From Candidatus Melainabacteria bacterium (GTDB taxonomy: Bacteria; Cyanobacteriota; Vampirovibrionia; Vampirovibrionales; Vampirovibrionaceae), in assembly GCA_902168245.1 (NCBI GenBank), contig CABHPA010000081.1, positions 1 through 63,613 of the forward strand: a stretch of 63,613 nt of DNA, in the 5' to 3' direction. Positions 16,397 through 24,420 of the stretch are shown here, piece by piece. The translations under genes and the position numbers were made by a program. How positions within the stretch are numbered: position 1 is the stretch's first letter; every line of letters starts with the position of its first letter. A model generated the notes under the pieces. That model did no database searches. It saw only the letters and a list, made by a program, of their open reading frames with translations, and was not told where the DNA came from.

Positions 16397-17071
16397 ATGG
16401 CCAACCTGCAAGACAAATTCCTGCAAGGCGGTTCGCTCTCAAAGCGCGCATCCGAAGAATGGCCGGGCAGCGCCTTTTACGAGCCGAACGCGGTGCGGGC
16501 CATCCAGCAAAAAGTGGATATGCTGGCCTCCCATATGCAAAAGCAGCTTCAGGAGCATGAGGCGGCCATGCGCAATACACGGCAGGTTTTTGATTATCTG
16601 CTTCAGGATTTGGACAACTTTGTGGAGTGCTTTGCGGAAGCTTTTCAGGAGCGCCTGACGAACCCCAACGAGCTGAACCCGCCCCGAATTCAGCACCAGG
16701 TAGACCCGGATCGCTCGGTGGGCATCCTCAATATCCTGTGGCATTCCATCAGCTTTACCACCCGTGGCAATACCAAGCCGCTGGCGTTGAACCGGCCGGG
16801 TCGCCCGCCCTTGTTCGCCGGTCGCATTGTTGCCCTGAACGGGGACTTTCTGGATACCCGCAGCAACTTGCACACCGCCAACTTTAACGAGCTGTTGCAC
16901 CATGAGGTCGCTTCGCTGTTTGTGCCTGCCGATCCGGCGGCCCCGGCGGTGATGAACATCAAGCACCTGTCGGGGGAAGAACTGTATTTTCATCAGGCCG
17001 ATGCCCCGCGCCGCTTTTTGCTGAAAGTGGTGGAAATTATTTGCGGCGGCGGCTTTTTCCACGAGCAATAG
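16397..17071 (+). CDS. Hypothetical protein (224 residues)
   Basis: An unrecognised soluble protein starting MANLQDKFLQGGSLSKRASE. Residues about 30-85 form a long amphipathic helix (VRAIQQKVDMLASHMQKQLQ onward), probably a coiled coil. A beta-rich part with GRIVALNGDFLDTRSNLHTA and a C-terminal FLLKVVEIICGGGFFHEQ follow. A GTG at 16385 is only one base from the AGGAAGG purine run, so the ATG at 16397 is preferred. No catalytic motif was seen. Confidence 0.6.
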   Translation: MANLQDKFLQGGSLSKRASEEWPGSAFYEPNAVRAIQQKVDMLASHMQKQLQEHEAAMRNTRQVFDYLLQDLDNFVECFAEAFQERLTNPNELNPPRIQHQVDPDRSVGILNILWHSISFTTRGNTKPLALNRPGRPPLFAGRIVALNGDFLDTRSNLHTANFNELLHHEVASLFVPADPAAPAVMNIKHLSGEELYFHQADAPRRFLLKVVEIICGGGFFHEQ

Positions 17072-17131
17072 CCGAAACGGTTTGTGTTGACTGATTGGGC
17101 AATCGGGCTGCCCTCTTTTGCCTGCTCTGGT

Positions 17132-17512
17132 TTAATCCGGGTAGCTGCTGAGCGTGGTTTCAATCATTTGGGCAATGGAGGGAATCAGGCTTTTCTGCAA
17201 GTCATCGGGAGCGTCTGCCAGAAGCTGAATGGCGGAACCCAGGGTTTCATGCACATCATACCAGCGCCGGTGCTGGCGATGCCCGTCCCAGGAGCGTTGG
17301 CGCGGCACCGCAGTGTGGATGGCCCCGATTGAGCCGTCCGTTTCTTCTTCCATTTGATGCTCAACAATAATTTTTATGATGTTGAGCGCGATTTGCGCCT
17401 GGTAGTTGTCCGGTGCTAAGCGCAACTGTTCCATGGCTGTATGCAGCGCAGGATCGGCGTCGTACCAGCGATTGCCCGGCCTATTGTGGGGTTCTTCCTC
17501 GAAGGCAGTCAT
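17132..17512 (-). CDS. Hypothetical protein with an internal duplication
   Basis: The 126 residues contain two related units of about 42. The first reads NRWYDADPALHTAMEQLRLA and the second RRWYDVHETLGSAIQLLADA. Each continues with a helix (QIALNIIKIIVEHQ; SLIPSIAQMIETTL). Both units share RWYD, an Ala-containing helix, a Pro-Asp turn and a terminal Ile-rich helix, so the gene probably arose by duplication of a helical hairpin. It starts MTAFEEEPHNRPG and is divergent from tRNA-Met. A palindrome ATAATAG-AG-CTATTAT (17535-17550) lies in its upstream region. No known family is assigned. Confidence 0.6.
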   Translation of the reverse strand: MTAFEEEPHNRPGNRWYDADPALHTAMEQLRLAPDNYQAQIALNIIKIIVEHQMEEETDGSIGAIHTAVPRQRSWDGHRQHRRWYDVHETLGSAIQLLADAPDDLQKSLIPSIAQMIETTLSSYPD

Positions 17513-17563
17513 TTTCAGGTTTCAGTCTATAACAATAATAGAGCTATTATAGACTTGCTCCGG

Positions 17564-17593
17564 TTGACAAGCACCCTCCATTCAACCCATAAT
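17564..17593 (+). promoter_or_regulatory. Strong sigma-70 promoter for tRNA-Met
   Basis: A perfect TTGACA (17564-17569), an 18-base spacer and CATAAT (17588-17593) place the transcript start a few bases before the tRNA at 17606. Confidence 0.65.
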
Positions 17594-17605
17594 GTTTACT
17601 CACTT

Positions 17606-17679
17606 GGCATAGTAGCTCAGATGGCTAGAGCACGCGGTTCATACCCGCGGTGTCGCTGGTTCGATTCCAGCCTATGCCA
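17606..17679 (+). tRNA. tRNA-Met (CAU anticodon), elongator type
   Basis: Acceptor stem GGCATAG pairs with CTATGCC, with discriminator A. The D arm has AGCTCAG, the anticodon arm is CGCGG-TTCATAC-CCGCG, and the T arm is CTGGTTCGATTCCAG. Pair G1-C72 and the lack of three stacked G-C pairs next to the loop rule out an initiator. A lysidine-modified tRNA-Ile(CAU) cannot be fully excluded. CCA is not encoded and a T run follows immediately. Confidence 0.93.
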
Positions 17680-17774
17680 TTTTTTCGTTTTATCCCCTAT
17701 GATAGTGGTGTGCCTGCAAGTGTTCAGCCAAATTTTAGGGTAATGCAGGCGCAGAACAAGGGAGAGTGCGGGAT

Positions 17775-18044
17775 ATGTCTTCTTCACCTCAGTCCGCTTT
17801 GCCGCTTAACATGCAGGTTTCGGTGCTGGTGTTCATGAAATCCCTGGCTACGCCGCTGGTTTTATATGCGGATAACGCCAACCAGCTTTATGATGAAATC
17901 AAGCAGCTTATTCGCGGCGCCAATGCCCAATCTCCCAAACTGATTGAAAAACAGGGCGTTGGCCCCCTTAAAAAGGTGGCCTTTCTGGATACCGAGATTT
18001 CCGGCGTGGCCGTGCAACTGGAACCCGTATTCGGGCAGCGTTAA
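17775..18044 (+). CDS. Hypothetical small protein (89 residues)
   Basis: Starts MSSSPQSALPLNMQVSVLVF at an ATG with GGGAGAG upstream; a GTG at 17766 would add three residues. The pattern strand-helix-strand (VSVLVFMKSLATPLVLYADN; LYDEIKQLIRGAN; KKVAFLDTEISGVAVQLEPV) suggests a small alpha/beta fold. The stop is seven bases from the convergent TPR gene. No family is recognised. Confidence 0.6.
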   Translation: MSSSPQSALPLNMQVSVLVFMKSLATPLVLYADNANQLYDEIKQLIRGANAQSPKLIEKQGVGPLKKVAFLDTEISGVAVQLEPVFGQR

Positions 18045-18050
18045 ACGCAA

Positions 18051-19034
18051 TTATTCCAGCAGCTTTTTCTTGAGTAGTTCAATGTGTTCGCGAATCTCTG
18101 TCGCTTCCGCCTCATCAATGCCTTTGTCCAGGTAGGCTTCAAACATGCGGATGGCGTCCTCGTAGCGATTGGCCTTCTGGTAGGCGTAGCCCAGGTTGTT
18201 ATAGGCGTTGGCGTAGCTGGGATCAATCTGGATGGCCTTTTGGTAGTACTCAATGGCCTCATTCATCTGCTCCTTGCAGTAATGGGCCAGCCCCAACTGG
18301 TTGTACGCCTTGGCGTAGTTGGGGTCAATGGCGATCGCCTTTTCGCTGTAGGTAATGGTGCCGTCCCAGTCGCCCTTTTTGGCCAGTGAGATGGAAATAT
18401 CGTAATTGGCTTCCAGGTTATACGGATCCAGCTCCAGCACTTTCTTGAAGTTTGCGATGGCCTCATCCAGTTGCATGGTCTGATCTTGTAGTTTGCCCAT
18501 AAACAGGAAGGCGTTCAGGTTGTTCGGGTTATGCGCCACCGCCTGCTGATAAGCGGCAATGGCTTCTGGCGCTTCCTTGCGGGCTTCATGCACCAGGCCC
18601 AGGGTGTAATAGCAATCGGAATCCTCCGGGTGGCTTTCCAGCGCGGTTTTTAGCAGCGTTTCCGCGTCATCGAAATCTTCGGCCTCATAGGCCAGCAGCG
18701 CCAGGTTATAAAGGGCGTCCAAATCTTCCGGGCGAATGGTCAGTACTTGCTCAAAGCAGGACTTGGCTTCGTCGCGCTCCCCCTTTTGCTGGTAAATAAG
18801 GCCCATGTTGTAGTAGGCGTCCGCAAATTCGGGATCTTTGGCCAGGGCTTTGTTCAGCAGGGAGAGGGCTTTGTCTTTATTGCGGGTTTTGTACAGGTCT
18901 ATGGCCTTGTTGTAGTACCATTCGGGCGTGCGCTTGCTGAACCTGTAGGCGATAAAAATTCCCGCCACAACCAGGACGCACACGCCGATGCCTGCGCCAA
19001 TATACATGATGCCAAGTTGCTGGGGGGTATCCAT
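18051..19034 (-). CDS. Membrane-anchored tetratricopeptide-repeat protein
   Basis: The 327-residue protein has one N-terminal membrane helix (IMYIGAGIGVCVLVVAGIFI) and then about eight TPR units filling the rest, for example FADAYYNMGLIYQQKGERDE, LEANYDISISLAKKGDWDGT and YANAYNNLGYAYQKANRYED. TPR arrays are protein-binding scaffolds. The membrane anchor next to lptC suggests a role in envelope assembly, though this is inferred. The gene is 28 bases downstream of lptC on the same strand and may share its transcript. Confidence 0.9.
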   Translation of the reverse strand: MDTPQQLGIMYIGAGIGVCVLVVAGIFIAYRFSKRTPEWYYNKAIDLYKTRNKDKALSLLNKALAKDPEFADAYYNMGLIYQQKGERDEAKSCFEQVLTIRPEDLDALYNLALLAYEAEDFDDAETLLKTALESHPEDSDCYYTLGLVHEARKEAPEAIAAYQQAVAHNPNNLNAFLFMGKLQDQTMQLDEAIANFKKVLELDPYNLEANYDISISLAKKGDWDGTITYSEKAIAIDPNYAKAYNQLGLAHYCKEQMNEAIEYYQKAIQIDPSYANAYNNLGYAYQKANRYEDAIRMFEAYLDKGIDEAEATEIREHIELLKKKLLE

Positions 19035-19062
19035 ATGCTCTTATTGTAATGGATGACGCAAC

Positions 19063-19641
19063 TTATTGGCTGGTCAGAGTGGAGGATACGCCGCCTTCTA
19101 AAATCACGTCCGAGAAATCCAGCGTAAAATTGCAAACCTGGGCGGTGGAATGGCCTTCCGGAAAAGTGAGGTCTACGCCGCCACTGGCTTTAACCCGGTT
19201 GGTTCTGGCGCTCCAAACCATGGTGGGGGCCAGCATGGTGCCGCCCTTACCGCCTTTGTCCTTGTCTTTGGTGGATTTGGCGACCACGCCGCCGCTTAAG
19301 GTCACGGCGTTGTTGCGGGTGGTGTATTTGCCGGTGGGCGCGGTAAACTGGACAATCGGCTCGCCTTTCTCGTTGTAAAATTCGCCCCGCACATCGGTCA
19401 AATCGGCAACGGTGCGGTTCTCGTTATAAATGGCCTTGGTGGCGTCAATCTTCCACTTTTTCACTTCGCCTTCCGTCACGGTAAAGGAAACGTTCTTGCC
19501 GATCATGGCGGAAGCGGCGTTGGGCTGGACTGGTTTGGGCGGGTGCTTGGCGATTTTATGCTCCGCATTCCAGATGGCAAGCCCTCCTCCGGCCAGGAGA
19601 AGCACCAATAGAAGAATAACCAGGTTGCGGTATGACGACAT
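19063..19641 (-). CDS. lptC: LPS export ABC transporter periplasmic protein LptC
   Basis: LptC is the bitopic protein that passes lipopolysaccharide from the LptBFG extractor to LptA. The sequence has one N-terminal membrane segment (LVILLLVLLLAGGGLAIWNA) and a periplasmic beta-rich domain. That domain contains WKIDATKAIYNENRTVADLT, ARTNRVKASGGVDLTFPEGH and VCNFTLDFSDVILEGG, the pattern of the LptC/LptA beta-jellyroll. At 192 residues it matches the usual size. Other lpt genes are not in the window. The lipid A genes at 2381-7308 support a working LPS pathway. Confidence 0.82.
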   Translation of the reverse strand: MSSYRNLVILLLVLLLAGGGLAIWNAEHKIAKHPPKPVQPNAASAMIGKNVSFTVTEGEVKKWKIDATKAIYNENRTVADLTDVRGEFYNEKGEPIVQFTAPTGKYTTRNNAVTLSGGVVAKSTKDKDKGGKGGTMLAPTMVWSARTNRVKASGGVDLTFPEGHSTAQVCNFTLDFSDVILEGGVSSTLTSQ

Positions 19642-19662
19642 GAGATTCTGTTTTTTCCGGTT

Positions 19663-21177
19663 TTATGCGGGTTGGGGTGTGGGGGACACTACGGAATCAT
19701 ACCAGAATTTTTTGCTGCGATCCCCAATTTCATCCACGTGGATATGCTTGATTTCGGTGTACTCCTCCAGCGCGTCCTCGCCCAGTTCGCGCCCCAGCCC
19801 CGATTGCTTGTAGCCGCCGAACGGCGCTTTCTCGCTAATCAGGTGGTATTCGTTAATCCAAACCGTTCCGGTGCGAAGCTTTCTGGCAACCCGCATGGCC
19901 TTTTCCGCATCCTGGCTCCAGACAGCCCCGGCCAATCCGTATTTGCTCTGGTTGGCAAGCTGAATGGCCTCTTCTTCGGTTTTAAAGCGCAGTACGGACA
20001 CCACCGGCCCGAAGATTTCCTCCTGGGCAATGGCCATGCCGTTGTCCACATCCACAAAAATGGTAGGCTCCACAAAGTAGCCCGCTTTCAGTTCGCCGCT
20101 GTCCGGCGCGGTGCCACCCAGAATGCACCGGGCGCCTTCTTTTTTGCCGGTGGCGATGTAGCTTAACACCCGTTCCTGCTGTTTTCGGGAAACCAGCGGC
20201 CCCAGGTCGGTGCCTTTATCCGCCGGGTTGCCCAGGCGAATGGTCTTGGCCTTTTGGGTAAAAAGCTCAATGAACCGATCATAAATCTCGTCCTGCACAA
20301 ACAGGCGAGTTCCGGCGGTGCAGCATTGCCCGCTATGGAAAAACGCACCGTACAGCGCGCCGTCCACGGCCATTTCCAAATCCGCGTCGGCCAATACAAT
20401 GTTGGCCGATTTGCCGCCCAGTTCCAGCGTAACGCGCTTGAGATCGCGGCTGGCCTCGCCCATCAGCTTTTTGCCGATTTCGGTGGAGCCGGTAAAGGCG
20501 ATTTTATCCACCCCCGGATGCTCGGCCAGTGCAGCGCCCGCCTCTTCCCCGTAGCCGGTAATTACATTCACCACGCCTGCGGGCAATTCGCTGTCCGCAA
20601 TAATTTTCGCCAGTTCCATGGCCATGGCGGGGGTTTCCTCGGCGGGTTTTAACACCACCGTGTTGCCAGCGGCCAGGGCCGGGCCAAGTTTCCAAATGGC
20701 CATTTGCAGCGGGAAATTCCAGGGAATAATCTGCGCGCACATGCCCACCGGCTCACGGGCAATCAGGTTCCGGCTAACGCCCGGCTTGGAGAGCGACTCA
20801 ATCGGCCGGGTAAAGTCCCGGTTGGCCAGCTTGGCGAAATAGCCCATGTTCTTGCCGCTCAACCACACTTCTCCCTTGGCTTTGCGGTAGGTGGAGCCGG
20901 ATTCCTCAATCATCAGCGCCACCAGATCGGCGGAAGCGGCCTCAATTTTTTCGGCGATTCCTTTTAAAATGCGGCTGCGCTCTTCGCCGCTCATGCGGGG
21001 CCACGGGCCTTCATCAAACGCTTTGCGGGCGGCGGCCACGGCTTTGTCCACATCCGCTTTTTGCCCACGGGCCACACGGGCGACCGGCTCTGCGGTAAAG
21101 GGGTTCACGCTTTCAAAAGTTTTTCCGTCGGCTGCCGGAACAAACTTCCCGTCAATCAAAAGCTGATATTCTCTCAC
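19663..21177 (-). CDS. NAD(P)-dependent aldehyde dehydrogenase
   Basis: An ALDH-superfamily enzyme of 504 residues that oxidises an aldehyde to its acid. Key parts are IIPWNFPLQMAIWKLGPALA (cofactor site), FTGSTEIGKK, VTLELGGKSANIV with the general-base Glu, and FFHSGQCCTAGTRLFV with the nucleophilic Cys. EEIFGPVVSVLRF and FGGYKQSGLGRELG complete the set. It belongs to the ALDH1/betaine/phenylacetaldehyde-type branch. The GTG at 21177 follows GGAGGG; the longer frame upstream is unlikely. Phenylacetaldehyde would be an attractive substrate given the paa-like genes nearby, but that is inference only. Confidence 0.93.
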   Translation of the reverse strand: MREYQLLIDGKFVPAADGKTFESVNPFTAEPVARVARGQKADVDKAVAAARKAFDEGPWPRMSGEERSRILKGIAEKIEAASADLVALMIEESGSTYRKAKGEVWLSGKNMGYFAKLANRDFTRPIESLSKPGVSRNLIAREPVGMCAQIIPWNFPLQMAIWKLGPALAAGNTVVLKPAEETPAMAMELAKIIADSELPAGVVNVITGYGEEAGAALAEHPGVDKIAFTGSTEIGKKLMGEASRDLKRVTLELGGKSANIVLADADLEMAVDGALYGAFFHSGQCCTAGTRLFVQDEIYDRFIELFTQKAKTIRLGNPADKGTDLGPLVSRKQQERVLSYIATGKKEGARCILGGTAPDSGELKAGYFVEPTIFVDVDNGMAIAQEEIFGPVVSVLRFKTEEEAIQLANQSKYGLAGAVWSQDAEKAMRVARKLRTGTVWINEYHLISEKAPFGGYKQSGLGRELGEDALEEYTEIKHIHVDEIGDRSKKFWYDSVVSPTPQPA

Positions 21178-21361
21178 TGGTGAACCCTCCCTGTGTGTAT
21201 CAACACTTCCACCTCCCAGCCTAGCAAACAAACCGCCATACCACAAGATTCAGCCAAGGCCCGGCATGGGGTCGCCCACCGTAAACCGGGAATGCTTGTG
21301 TTACTATGTGCGAAATCTCAAACTGGTTATCAAGCCCGACTATTTTTTGCCGTTTTGCCCT

Positions 21362-22564
21362 ATGCCTCATTGCCCATCTAAAATCAAGCCATTGCAAGCG
21401 CTCCCGGCGTTCCGGTTTTTTGCGGCGGTGCTGGTGGTGTTGGCCCATTTTCGTTATACCTTCTGGCCTGCGGACAGCTTTGGCGTGTTCGATGATTTCG
21501 GGCAGGTGGTGTCCTTCTTTTTTATGCTGTCCGGCTTTACGCTAGCTTATGCCTATCCTGATTTGCAGTTAAAGGATGCGGGCCGCTTCCTGCTGGGGCG
21601 CATTGTGCGAATTTGGCCCATTCACCTGCTGGTATTGGGACTGACCTTTTTGCTGCTGCCCAGAATTGTGACGGAAAACATGGCCTTTCCCGATTCCTGG
21701 CGCATTGTGACGGCCAACCTGTTGCTGGTGCATGCCTGGGTGCCGGTGCAAAGTTATTTTTTCTCGTTTAACACGCCCACCTGGTATTTATCTACCCAGT
21801 TCGCCCTGTATCTCCTGTTTCCGCTCCTGATTCACAATTTTCGCCGCAATTGGCCGCTCAAGCTGTTGGGGGCTGCACTGTTGGCGCTGGCCTGTATTTG
21901 GGGCGCTTCGGGGCTGGAATTGTTTTCGGTTAAAACCATAAGCGGGCAAGGCTTGCTGTATGTTTCCCCGCTTTGCCGGGGGCTGGAATTCGTGCTGGGC
22001 ATGGCGGGCGGCTTGCTGTTTTCGGGCAGGGTGGCGGCCTATCAGCCAAGTTGCTTCCGGGCGACTGTGGCCGAGGTGTTGGTTCTGCTGCTGGCGGTGG
22101 CGGTCATGGCGACAGGCTCCCCCGTTTCAGCCTGGTTGGGGCAGCTTCCGGTTTATGGAAAAGCGTTGGGTTTTTACATGGGCTTTGCGGGCTTAACCTT
22201 GTTGCCGTTTTTCCTACTCATCCAAATTTTCGCGCTGGGGCGGGGATGGGTGTCCAGAGTGCTGGCCTTGCCCGTGTTTGGCTGGCTGGGCGGCATCAGT
22301 TTCGGCATCTACATGTTGCATATTCTGTTGTTGCATTACTATCTGTATCCGGTGGCGCTCAGGCCGCATACGCCACACCCTTCTGTGGAAAAAATCCTGC
22401 TGTACTGGGCAATGCTTCTGGTGGCGGCGTATTGCTCCCAACGCTTTGTGGAAACGCCCATTAAAAATGGCCTGGGATCTTTTCTCAAACGGTGGAGAGA
22501 AAAGACCCCAGGCCAATTAACGACTGAATCGGAATCCCTCGCCCAGGAACCTAGCGCAGGTTAA
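21362..22564 (+). CDS. Acyltransferase 3 family membrane protein (OafA/YrhL type)
   Basis: An integral membrane O-acyltransferase of about 400 residues and roughly ten helices. LQALPAFRFFAAVLVVLAHF gives the family's N-terminal Arg and His, and MLSGFTLAYAYPDLQ with GRFLLGRIVRIWPIHLLVLG follows. The C-terminus has GGISFGIYMLHILLLHYYL and QRFVETPIKNGL. Such enzymes acetylate LPS, O-antigen or exopolysaccharide. The ATG at 21362 is chosen by alignment with the usual start of the family; no clear ribosome site is visible and an ATG at 21266 is possible. Its 3' end overlaps the convergent pirin gene by 14 bases. Confidence 0.9.
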   Translation: MPHCPSKIKPLQALPAFRFFAAVLVVLAHFRYTFWPADSFGVFDDFGQVVSFFFMLSGFTLAYAYPDLQLKDAGRFLLGRIVRIWPIHLLVLGLTFLLLPRIVTENMAFPDSWRIVTANLLLVHAWVPVQSYFFSFNTPTWYLSTQFALYLLFPLLIHNFRRNWPLKLLGAALLALACIWGASGLELFSVKTISGQGLLYVSPLCRGLEFVLGMAGGLLFSGRVAAYQPSCFRATVAEVLVLLLAVAVMATGSPVSAWLGQLPVYGKALGFYMGFAGLTLLPFFLLIQIFALGRGWVSRVLALPVFGWLGGISFGIYMLHILLLHYYLYPVALRPHTPHPSVEKILLYWAMLLVAAYCSQRFVETPIKNGLGSFLKRWREKTPGQLTTESESLAQEPSAG

Positions 22565-23270
22565 ACGCCAGCACCTGAGAATGATCTTCCAAGCCCTTCA
22601 GGATCAGGGTTTGCCCTTCACTGGTTAGCGAAAGCGCATCGCCTTCCTCCAGCAACTGACCGTCCAGTTCCACGGTGCCGGTGGCCACCTGGAACCAGAT
22701 GTTTCGCCCTGCGGCTGCATTGAATGTGGCGGATTCCCCGGCGTTCACAATGGTCGCGTACAGTTCGGCATCCTGATGAATGGTCACGCTGCCATCTTGT
22801 CCGGTGGGGGAGGCTAGCAGGCGGAACTTGCCCTGCTTTTCCGCTTGCGGGAAGGACTTTTGCTCATAGCTTGGGTCAATGCCCTGGCTTTGCGGCAGAA
22901 TCCAGATTTGCAGCAAACGGGCGCCGTTTTGGGCGGATGGGTTGAACTCGCTGTGGAACACGCCGGTGCCTGCGCTCATGCGTTGCACATCGCCGGGGCG
23001 AATGACGGAGCCGTTGCCCATGCTATCCTTATGCTCCAGCTCGCCGTCCAGCACCACGGTAATAATTTCCATATCCCGGTGCGGGTGCATCCCGAAGCCG
23101 CCGCCGGGAGCGATCACGTCGTCGTTGATGACGCGCAGGTCGCTAAAGCCCATATGGGCGGGATCATGGTAATCGCCAAACGAGAAGGAATGGCAGCTGT
23201 CCAGCCAGCTCAGGCGGGTGCGGCCGCGTTCTTGGCGTCCTCTGGTTTTAAAGGCTTGGGTGGTAGTCAT
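22551..23270 (-). CDS. Pirin family protein (YhhW-like bicupin)
   Basis: A 239-residue bicupin. The N-terminal cupin carries the metal site FGMHPHRDMEIITVVLDGELEH and RMSAGTGVFHSEFN (three His and one Glu, as in pirins). The C-terminal cupin is IWFQVATGTVELDGQLLEEG. Bacterial YhhW-like pirins can act as quercetin 2,3-dioxygenases or bind iron; the physiological substrate is usually unknown. It is third in a likely operon after marR and doxX (27 bases from doxX), which suggests a role in defence against quinones or other electrophiles. Confidence 0.93.
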   Translation of the reverse strand: MTTTQAFKTRGRQERGRTRLSWLDSCHSFSFGDYHDPAHMGFSDLRVINDDVIAPGGGFGMHPHRDMEIITVVLDGELEHKDSMGNGSVIRPGDVQRMSAGTGVFHSEFNPSAQNGARLLQIWILPQSQGIDPSYEQKSFPQAEKQGKFRLLASPTGQDGSVTIHQDAELYATIVNAGESATFNAAAGRNIWFQVATGTVELDGQLLEEGDALSLTSEGQTLILKGLEDHSQVLAFNLR

Positions 23271-23297
23271 GATGGTTTTCTCCTTTGCGTGTATTAA

Positions 23298-23768
23298 TTA
23301 AGTTTGCAAACTGGCTTGCTGATTGCGGTAAGAACTTGGTTTCAGCACTTTTAGCAACAGGTAATCCAGCGAGAATTTGCCGGGGCTGTTCAGCAGGAAC
23401 AATACCGCGCCTGCCAGGTAGGCCAATGCCAACTCGTAAGAACCTTTGCCGGGCATTCCCACGAACGGGTCGCCGCTGGGAAGGTGGTGTAGAAACAGCG
23501 CGCCGGACATGACGCCGATTAAAGCCAGGCTGGCCAGCGGTGTGAGGAAACCCAGCGCCAGGGCCGCGCCGCCCAGCAGTTCGGAATAAGCGGCTGCCGC
23601 CTGCAAAACGCCGGGGACGGCATCGCCCATCCAGGTGGTTGCGGCAGGGATTTTCATGAGGCCGTGCAGCACGAAGGCGCTGCCCATTGCCGCCCGAAAG
23701 GCTAATAAGCCCAGGGATTGCAGGGTTTTGTGCTGAAAATAGGCGTTGGGGGTCAGGTTGTTGCTCAT
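23298..23768 (-). CDS. DoxX family membrane protein
   Basis: A four-helix membrane protein of 156 residues. LGLLAFRAAMGSAFVLHGLM, AYSELLGGAALALGFLTPLA and LALIGVMSGALFLHHLPSGD define the DoxX/DoxD-like family. Relatives include MhqP/CatD proteins induced by catechol and quinone stress. It sits 39 bases after marR and 27 before the pirin gene on the same strand, so it is probably under the control of the MarR regulator. Confidence 0.9.
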   Translation of the reverse strand: MSNNLTPNAYFQHKTLQSLGLLAFRAAMGSAFVLHGLMKIPAATTWMGDAVPGVLQAAAAYSELLGGAALALGFLTPLASLALIGVMSGALFLHHLPSGDPFVGMPGKGSYELALAYLAGAVLFLLNSPGKFSLDYLLLKVLKPSSYRNQQASLQT

Positions 23769-23807
23769 CGTCGTATTCTCCTTCTGATTACATCGTTTAT
23801 GCGGGAT

Positions 23808-24263
23808 TTATGGGGATTCTTTCAGTAATCGACCGGCTTCTCTTCCCAGTTTTTTCAGTAGTTCAACCAGGGTGTGCTTTTCTTCTTCATTTAGCCCGGA
23901 AGTGGCGAATTCCAGCGCCTGTTGGTGCGTTTCAAACGCGCCTTCAATCAGTTGGCGACCGGCGGGGGTTAAATGCACCAGGCGAATGCGTCGATCGGTT
24001 TGCGAGGATTGGCGCTCTACCAGTCCCTTTTTTTCCAGCCGATCCACCGCCGTGGTGATGGAGCCGCTGGTGAGCTGGACTTTTTCGCCAATAACATTAA
24101 CGGGCAACGGGCCTTTGTGGAGCAGCACTTCCAGGGTGGTAAAGTCTGACATGCACAGGTCGGTGGCCTCTATGCTGCCTTCGGCGTGTTCTCGCATGGC
24201 CTGGAAAGATTTCATCATGACGAGCCAGAGGTGGGTGCTGAGTTGTTTGTTTTCGTTCGGCAT
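23808..24263 (-). CDS. MarR family transcriptional regulator
   Basis: A 151-residue winged-helix dimeric repressor. The DNA-binding part is FTTLEVLLHKGPLPVNVIGE, KVQLTSGSITTAVDRLEKKG and the wing LVERQSSQTDRRIRLVHLTP. The flanking helices make the dimer. The ATG at 24263 with GGTGAAG upstream is preferred over one 10 codons earlier. A perfect palindrome lies at 24280-24297, just upstream, as expected for autoregulation. MarR proteins of this type often sense oxidised phenols or quinones. The DoxX and pirin partners suit an MhqR-like sensor; the ligand is inferred. Confidence 0.92.
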   Translation of the reverse strand: MPNENKQLSTHLWLVMMKSFQAMREHAEGSIEATDLCMSDFTTLEVLLHKGPLPVNVIGEKVQLTSGSITTAVDRLEKKGLVERQSSQTDRRIRLVHLTPAGRQLIEGAFETHQQALEFATSGLNEEEKHTLVELLKKLGREAGRLLKESP

Positions 24264-24279
24264 TGGCTTCACCGTTTTA

Positions 24280-24297
24280 TATCTTGATATCAAGATA
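24280..24297. promoter_or_regulatory. Palindromic operator for the MarR regulator
   Basis: TATCTTGATATCAAGATA is a perfect 18-base palindrome. A second, imperfect half copy (TATTTCAAGATA, about 24305-24316) follows. Its place directly 5' of marR suggests repression of marR-doxX-pirin. The layout resembles MhqR-type boxes (ATCT...AGAT). Confidence 0.7.
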
Positions 24298-24420
24298 CTT
24301 TATTTCAAGATAAATTGCAAGTCCTGCAAAATTCCCCTGAAATCCTTGGTGAATAACCGAAGGCAAGGCAAAAATCCCGCCTTTTTAGGGCAGGAAAGCG
24401 CTTAATTGAAAATAAGGCGG

